Below, piece by piece: positions 7,550 through 10,241 of a DNA stretch of 10,241 nt. Numbering within the stretch: the first letter of the stretch is position 1; every line of letters begins with the position of its first letter. A program made the position numbers and the translations under genes. This DNA comes from JAZKIX01 sp040384645 (GTDB lineage Bacteria > Pseudomonadota > Gammaproteobacteria > Burkholderiales > Burkholderiaceae_D): contig JAZKIX010000075.1 in assembly GCA_040384645.1 (NCBI GenBank), positions 1-10,241 on the forward strand, given 5' to 3'. The notes beneath the pieces are model-generated. The model did no database searches. It was not told the origin of the DNA and was given only the letters and a program-made list of their open reading frames with translations.

Positions 7550-8229
7550 CGTATTACCTTTCTATTTTGAATGGTTGTAACACGTAGAAATTCCGACTTC
7601 ATTTCTTCGCTGGGAATGCGCGATGCCAAATACTCTCTGTAGGCGTTAGCAGTTTGAGCCAGCTTGCCTTTCGCCATCAAGTCAAATGCGTCAGCAGTAA
7701 CTTGATTTGTTGCCGGCCCAATGCAATGACGTAAAGCCGTATTCGCAAATGCAATTTCCGCGCGCGTCGCGTCATCGAAAATTGTTCGGTTTTGAGAATA
7801 AATTCGTTTACGCCTGTTGGTTTGCGCCCTATTCACCGCTTCAGCTTGCGACACGAGTGTCATCAATACAGTTTCTGGCGTCTTGAGTAGCACACTGGAT
7901 GCACCTAGTAGATGTGCAAAAAGTGCATCGCTTGGTTTAGGTTTGTCAGCCATTAGATAAATGATGCATGGCTGCGCGCCATTTGCTTTTTCCGCAGCTC
8001 TGATTGTCTTTGTCAGGCGAATACCTGAATCCCCATCGTCAAGCACTCCATAGTCAAAAAATAATGTAAAAAGCGCATCGTCGCCAAGCGATTGCTTCCA
8101 ACACGCAATCGTATCGGCCCCATTTCCAAAGATGTTTATAGGACTATTCGTTGATGCAAAGTAGCTCTGAAACTCCACAACCTTGCGAGTTGCAATAATT
8201 GCTTTAGCCTTGGACGGGGATTTACTCAC
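7546..8229 (-). CDS. Degenerate response-regulator-like receiver protein with helical C-terminal tail
   Basis: A 227-aa cytoplasmic protein. Residues about 8-130 look like a receiver (REC) fold: beta1 KAIIATRK, then LFTLFFDYGVLDDGDSG with D59 at the phospho-acceptor position, a YLMAD strand near 91-95 and LLKTPE with K116 at the conserved lysine position. The usual acidic pair after beta1 is missing, so phosphorylation may be lost. The tail (about 155-218) resembles the helical module I recall after FHA, kinase or receiver domains: RHCIGPATNQV, then AYREYLASRIPSEEMKSEFL. No DNA-binding domain is seen. The start is a GTG at 8229 behind GGGGGAAAT, and the stop overlaps the haem-sensor start. 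Coupling suggests it works with that membrane protein. The receiver assignment is from pattern reading only. Confidence 0.75.
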   Translation of the reverse strand: MSKSPSKAKAIIATRKVVEFQSYFASTNSPINIFGNGADTIACWKQSLGDDALFTLFFDYGVLDDGDSGIRLTKTIRAAEKANGAQPCIIYLMADKPKPSDALFAHLLGASSVLLKTPETVLMTLVSQAEAVNRAQTNRRKRIYSQNRTIFDDATRAEIAFANTALRHCIGPATNQVTADAFDLMAKGKLAQTANAYREYLASRIPSEEMKSEFLRVTTIQNRKVIR

Positions 8230-8449
8230 ATTTCCCCCGATTAGCTAAGAAAACCAAGTTTCCCCGAGCGATTACGGCAAAAGTCCGTTGGAAGCTCAAT
8301 GGTGCCGTGATTTCCCAATTCGTTATGAAAGATGGCTGCAGCCAGTGAGCCGCAGTGCCTAAAGCCGCGCCATCACATTCAGTTTTTACGCACCCAGAAT
8401 CCAATATCGGGATGATTTCATCTACCTTAATTATTAGATTCATTTTCAT
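8222..8449 (-). CDS. Unrecognised 75-aa ORF, first in the haem-sensor operon
   Basis: The ORF starts MKMNLIIKVDEIIPILDSG and ends NLVFLANRGKCE. An in-frame TAA just before the ATG at 8449 fixes the start region; the ATG at 8443 is an alternative. It overlaps the receiver-like gene by 8 bases (the TGTGAGTAA contains the GTG start), which supports real translation. The ribosome binding site is weak (AAGAAA). It has no signal peptide and no clear membrane helix. I recognise no family. It could be a small partner protein or the leftover of a damaged gene. Confidence 0.45.
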   Translation of the reverse strand: MKMNLIIKVDEIIPILDSGCVKTECDGAALGTAAHWLQPSFITNWEITAPLSFQRTFAVIARGNLVFLANRGKCE

Positions 8450-9321
8450 GTTTTCTTACATTGTGGGGAAATCGATCAAAACCTCCCGATGACTTGCATT
8501 CAAAATTGACCAGCCCTGTTCGCTTGTAGATTACTACGCGCTTATAGATAAGTCTTCTGGTTTGAGCTTGGATTCTCTTTTCTTGCGACGTTTTTAGATG
8601 TGATGTGGTGCGGACGTAATAAAAGGCGCACCTCGCAGCAGAAAATAGAGCAGTTTGACGCTTACACTTGTGGATGAGGGCAGGCAGCTCGAACAACACG
8701 GTGATGAGCACCCATTCGAGAAAGCCGTTTTGTTAGGAGCGTAGTCGATCGGCGGCAATCGGATTCTGGCGGACTCCGCACTCACATTTTTGTGCCATCG
8801 CGTCAGACTTGGACAGCAGAAAAAAGACGATGCAGATACGACGCTGCTTTTTTAATCGCTCAATTACGTGGCAACTGAGTCGATTCCAATGATTGAAAGC
8901 CAATATCGGTTCAATCCAGATCCCTGAACATAAGAAATACGTCGACCACGTATAGATGTTGCAACGGTGCACATGATAGTCTGTGCCCTCGACACGCTAT
9001 TGATGTTCTATCGCACTAATGCTTTCAGCGGAAGTCGATTTCGGTGGCTTGCTGTCAAAAACCACCACACCACAAAATACGTGGTGAGATCGGCCAGCAT
9101 TTATTTGAAGGTGCCGCGCTCGGTACTTCGTTGAAGAATCACGACGGCAATCCAGCCCGTCTTACCACTGAAAAAATTGTATCGCGCTTGTTGCGTCGTC
9201 AAATTGCGCCATCCAATCAATCCAAATAAGTATGCCAGTAAGCCCCATGCTCGACGTCGACCCGAGCGACGAGCATGGAATCGTTCAACTTATCTGCTTA
9301 CTTATTTGCTCACTTATTTCT
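8450..9321. other. 872-base stretch without a convincing gene
   Basis: Only short ORFs occur here, none recognisable. The most coding-like is + strand 9044-9229, whose latter half (HLFEGAALGTSLKNHDGNPA) has orderly codons and could be the tail of a decayed gene. Minus-strand ORFs at 8427-8711, 8594-8785 and 8733-8972 overlap each other and look like chance. I saw no clear IS ends or transposase motifs. The promoter of the minus-strand operon should lie near 8450-8600, but no good -35/-10 pair stands out (a TATAAG lies near 8547 without a fitting -35). Confidence 0.55.
9245..9278. other. Inverted repeat, possible 3' structure of the secreted protein gene
   Basis: CCATGCTCG (9245-9253) and CGAGCATGG (9270-9278) pair perfectly around a 16-base GC-rich centre that contains the palindrome TCGACGTCGA. 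It lies 44 bases beyond the stop of the minus-strand gene at 9322. It could end or protect that transcript. No T-run follows on the minus strand. Confidence 0.45.
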
Positions 9322-9323
9322 TT
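9288..9323. repeat. Imperfect 12-bp tandem repeat, three copies
   Basis: ACTTATCTGCTT, ACTTATTTGCTC and ACTTATTTCTTT follow each other without gaps (9288-9299, 9300-9311, 9312-9323). The last copy runs into the stop codon of the minus-strand secreted protein gene. This looks like a short slipped-strand repeat. Confidence 0.6.
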
Positions 9324-9945
9324 ATTTAACGAATGAAATATCCGCCACTGAAAATTCGCTTTCCCTCGGTGACGATGGCAATGACTCGTCGAATACATCG
9401 ACCGCATACACATTGTTGATCGATTTTTTGATCGAGCGCGCATCACCGCCACACCAGCTGCCAGGGCTAAAACTGCTCAACGGGATGGTGTACTCGGTCA
9501 AAGTGGGCGTGACTTTTTGCCCAAATCCTGAATAGCATCCTTTGTCGCGAATAGCCACCTCGGAACCAAGAATGCGGATCATGATGATCTTGGAATCCTT
9601 GGCAGATAATTTCAATTTGATTGATTTGTACGCCGACAGATCGGTCAATGCCTCGCCTGCTCCAGTGGAACGAATAGCCGCGCCAGCCCAGCTACTGCCG
9701 CTTGATTTACCGAGGCTATACTGTAGTACTGCCTGACCGTCTTTTTTACTAACGCCTTTAATTGCGGCATCGCCTTTTTTTTCTGCATAAAAATAAGTGC
9801 TAAGAACGCCACCTTCGGTGGTTTTTTCGACGACAGCATCTTTATAACTAGCAAACGTCAATACACCGTCGTTGGCATGGCTAGGGCCAGTCATTACAGC
9901 CAATGAGCTGGCAATCGTCAACAAACTTACTAAAACTTTATTCAT
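9322..9945 (-). CDS. Secreted protein with probable galactose-binding-like (CIA30/CBM-type) beta-sandwich
   Basis: A 207-aa protein with a clear signal peptide (MNKVLVSLLTIASSLAVMTG, cleavage likely after PSHA, residue 24). The mature part has the feel of a galactose-binding-like or CBM11/CIA30-type domain: ALTDLSAYKSIKLKLSA (strand followed by strand), an EYTIPLSSFSPGSW strand-loop, and a final FSVADISFVK strand. Two cysteines, in GCYSGF and SWCGGD, could form a disulfide at the binding edge. I chose the ATG at 9945 because GAGGA lies 6 bases before it and the signal peptide starts there; the in-frame ATG at 10053 would run through the promoter. The protein may bind sugars or a surface, but no catalytic site is visible. 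It has its own strong promoter and stands alone, divergent from corC. Confidence 0.8.
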   Translation of the reverse strand: MNKVLVSLLTIASSLAVMTGPSHANDGVLTFASYKDAVVEKTTEGGVLSTYFYAEKKGDAAIKGVSKKDGQAVLQYSLGKSSGSSWAGAAIRSTGAGEALTDLSAYKSIKLKLSAKDSKIIMIRILGSEVAIRDKGCYSGFGQKVTPTLTEYTIPLSSFSPGSWCGGDARSIKKSINNVYAVDVFDESLPSSPRESEFSVADISFVK

Positions 9946-9951
9946 ACTGTG

Positions 9952-9956
9952 TCCTC
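9952..9956 (-). promoter_or_regulatory. Ribosome binding site of the secreted protein gene
   Basis: GAGGA on the minus strand lies 6 bases before the ATG at 9945. It decides this start over the ATG at 10053. Confidence 0.75.
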
Positions 9957-10002
9957 TATTTTGGTGTCGAGATCGATCTTTACGGGCTTTTGTAAACCGC
10001 TT

Positions 10003-10031
10003 ACTAAGCTCCGCTAAGTTACGACTAAGCT
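10003..10031. repeat. Direct repeats over the promoter, possible operator
   Basis: ACTAAGCT occurs at 10003-10010 and 10024-10031, exactly 21 bp (two helical turns) apart. A related GCTAAGTT lies between them at 10013-10020. The copies flank and overlap the -10 box of the minus-strand promoter, so a bound regulator would block or tune it. Confidence 0.45.
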
Positions 10032-10044
10032 TGCCGCTTGTCAA
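10016..10044 (-). promoter_or_regulatory. Strong sigma70-type promoter for the secreted protein gene
   Basis: On the minus strand, a perfect TTGACA (10044-10039) and a TAACTT (10021-10016) are 17 bases apart. The expected transcription start is near 10009, giving a leader of about 64 bases before the ATG at 9945. Confidence 0.7.
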
Positions 10045-10093
10045 CTGCTTCAAGCATGCGGAACAAAAGTCTGCGTTACAGTCAAAATTGAAA

Positions 10094-10122
10094 TTGAATT
10101 TTCAAAAAGGTTTTCGTGTATC
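10094..10122 (+). promoter_or_regulatory. Weak candidate promoter for corC
   Basis: TTGAAT (10094-10099) and TGTATC (10117-10122) are 17 bases apart. The -10 is poor. A promoter here would make sense because corC is cut off from the ybeY transcript by the insert. Confidence 0.3.
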
Positions 10123-10157
10123 CTATGTCGCTTCGAAACAACGGGTTATTACCCTCT

Positions 10158-10241
10158 ATGCAAGAGCACTCTACCGGCGTCAAATCTGACGCCAAACCCC
10201 ACCGGTCTTTATTTGAACGTCTGACCGCACTCATTTCCCCC
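10158..10241 (+). CDS. corC: HlyC/CorC-family transporter-associated protein, N-terminus only
   Basis: The first 28 codons of the gene are present; the rest lies outside the window. The translated end HRSLFERLTALISP is the characteristic N-terminus of CorC-type (CBS-pair plus CorC_HlyC domain) proteins, linked to magnesium/cobalt efflux. In related genomes corC directly follows ybeY, which agrees with the identification. The ATG at 10158 gives the usual N-terminus (MQEHSTGVKSDAKPHRSLFE). An in-frame ATG at 10125 would add 11 residues. Neither has a clear ribosome binding site. The GC-rich codon style returns to that of miaB-ybeY. Confidence 0.85.
   Translation, partial: MQEHSTGVKSDAKPHRSLFERLTALISP

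Noticed and set aside
9946..10053. Upstream start for the secreted protein
   Set aside because: It would run through the promoter and bury the signal peptide; the ATG at 9945 has a strong ribosome binding site.
6334..10145. CAACGGG shared by 6334-6340 and 10139-10145 as target-site duplication of the insert
   Set aside because: Only 7 bases match and the flanks diverge; too short to claim without a relative lacking the insert.
6316..10157. CRISPR array or toxin-antitoxin pair in the insert
   Set aside because: No regularly spaced repeats, and no recognisable toxin or antitoxin motif.

Overview
The window looks like the chromosome of a beta-proteobacterium, most likely Burkholderiales and probably close to Oxalobacteraceae (Herbaspirillum, Janthinobacterium, Undibacterium). 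This rests on the conserved order miaB - phoH (ybeZ) - ybeY - corC, on the sequence style of these proteins, and on a small exported protein directly upstream of miaB that I associate with this family. The species cannot be named from the sequence alone.

Positions 1-2449 (+ strand) hold the end of a carbohydrate (CUT1-type) ABC transporter operon. The first gene enters from outside the window. Its reading frame contains the last part of a MalF/UgpA-like permease and then, without a stop, a complete acyltransferase-3 (OafA-like) membrane domain. The second gene is a MalG-like permease whose start overlaps the first gene's stop. Positions 2450-2991 are non-coding and hold a perfect AT-rich inverted repeat, a tandem 10-mer and a hairpin. 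A small exported protein (2992-3318) follows.

Positions 3385-6315 (+ strand) form the housekeeping cluster: miaB (tRNA 2-methylthiolation), a PhoH-family ATPase and ybeY (RNase, 16S rRNA maturation). The genes overlap and are probably translationally coupled. corC normally follows ybeY closely, but here it begins only at 10158.

The 3.8 kb between ybeY and corC (6316-10157) is an accessory insert. It looks more AT-rich, and its recognisable genes lie on the minus strand. It holds a compact operon, read from 8449 down to 6560: an unrecognised 75-aa ORF, a degenerate response-regulator-like protein with a helical tail, and a membrane protein with a Tll0287-like (DUF3365) periplasmic domain, a c-type haem motif (CLKCH) and a HAMP-like end but no kinase. 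Next comes a stretch with no convincing gene (8450-9321). Last is a secreted protein with a probable carbohydrate-binding-like beta-sandwich (9322-9945, minus), which has a very good sigma70 promoter overlaid by direct repeats. The start of corC closes the window on the + strand.

The two most interesting items are the permease-acyltransferase fusion and the haem-sensor/pseudo-receiver operon inserted into the ybeY-corC junction. Apart from the housekeeping genes, functions are inferred from motifs and recalled family patterns, not from database searches.
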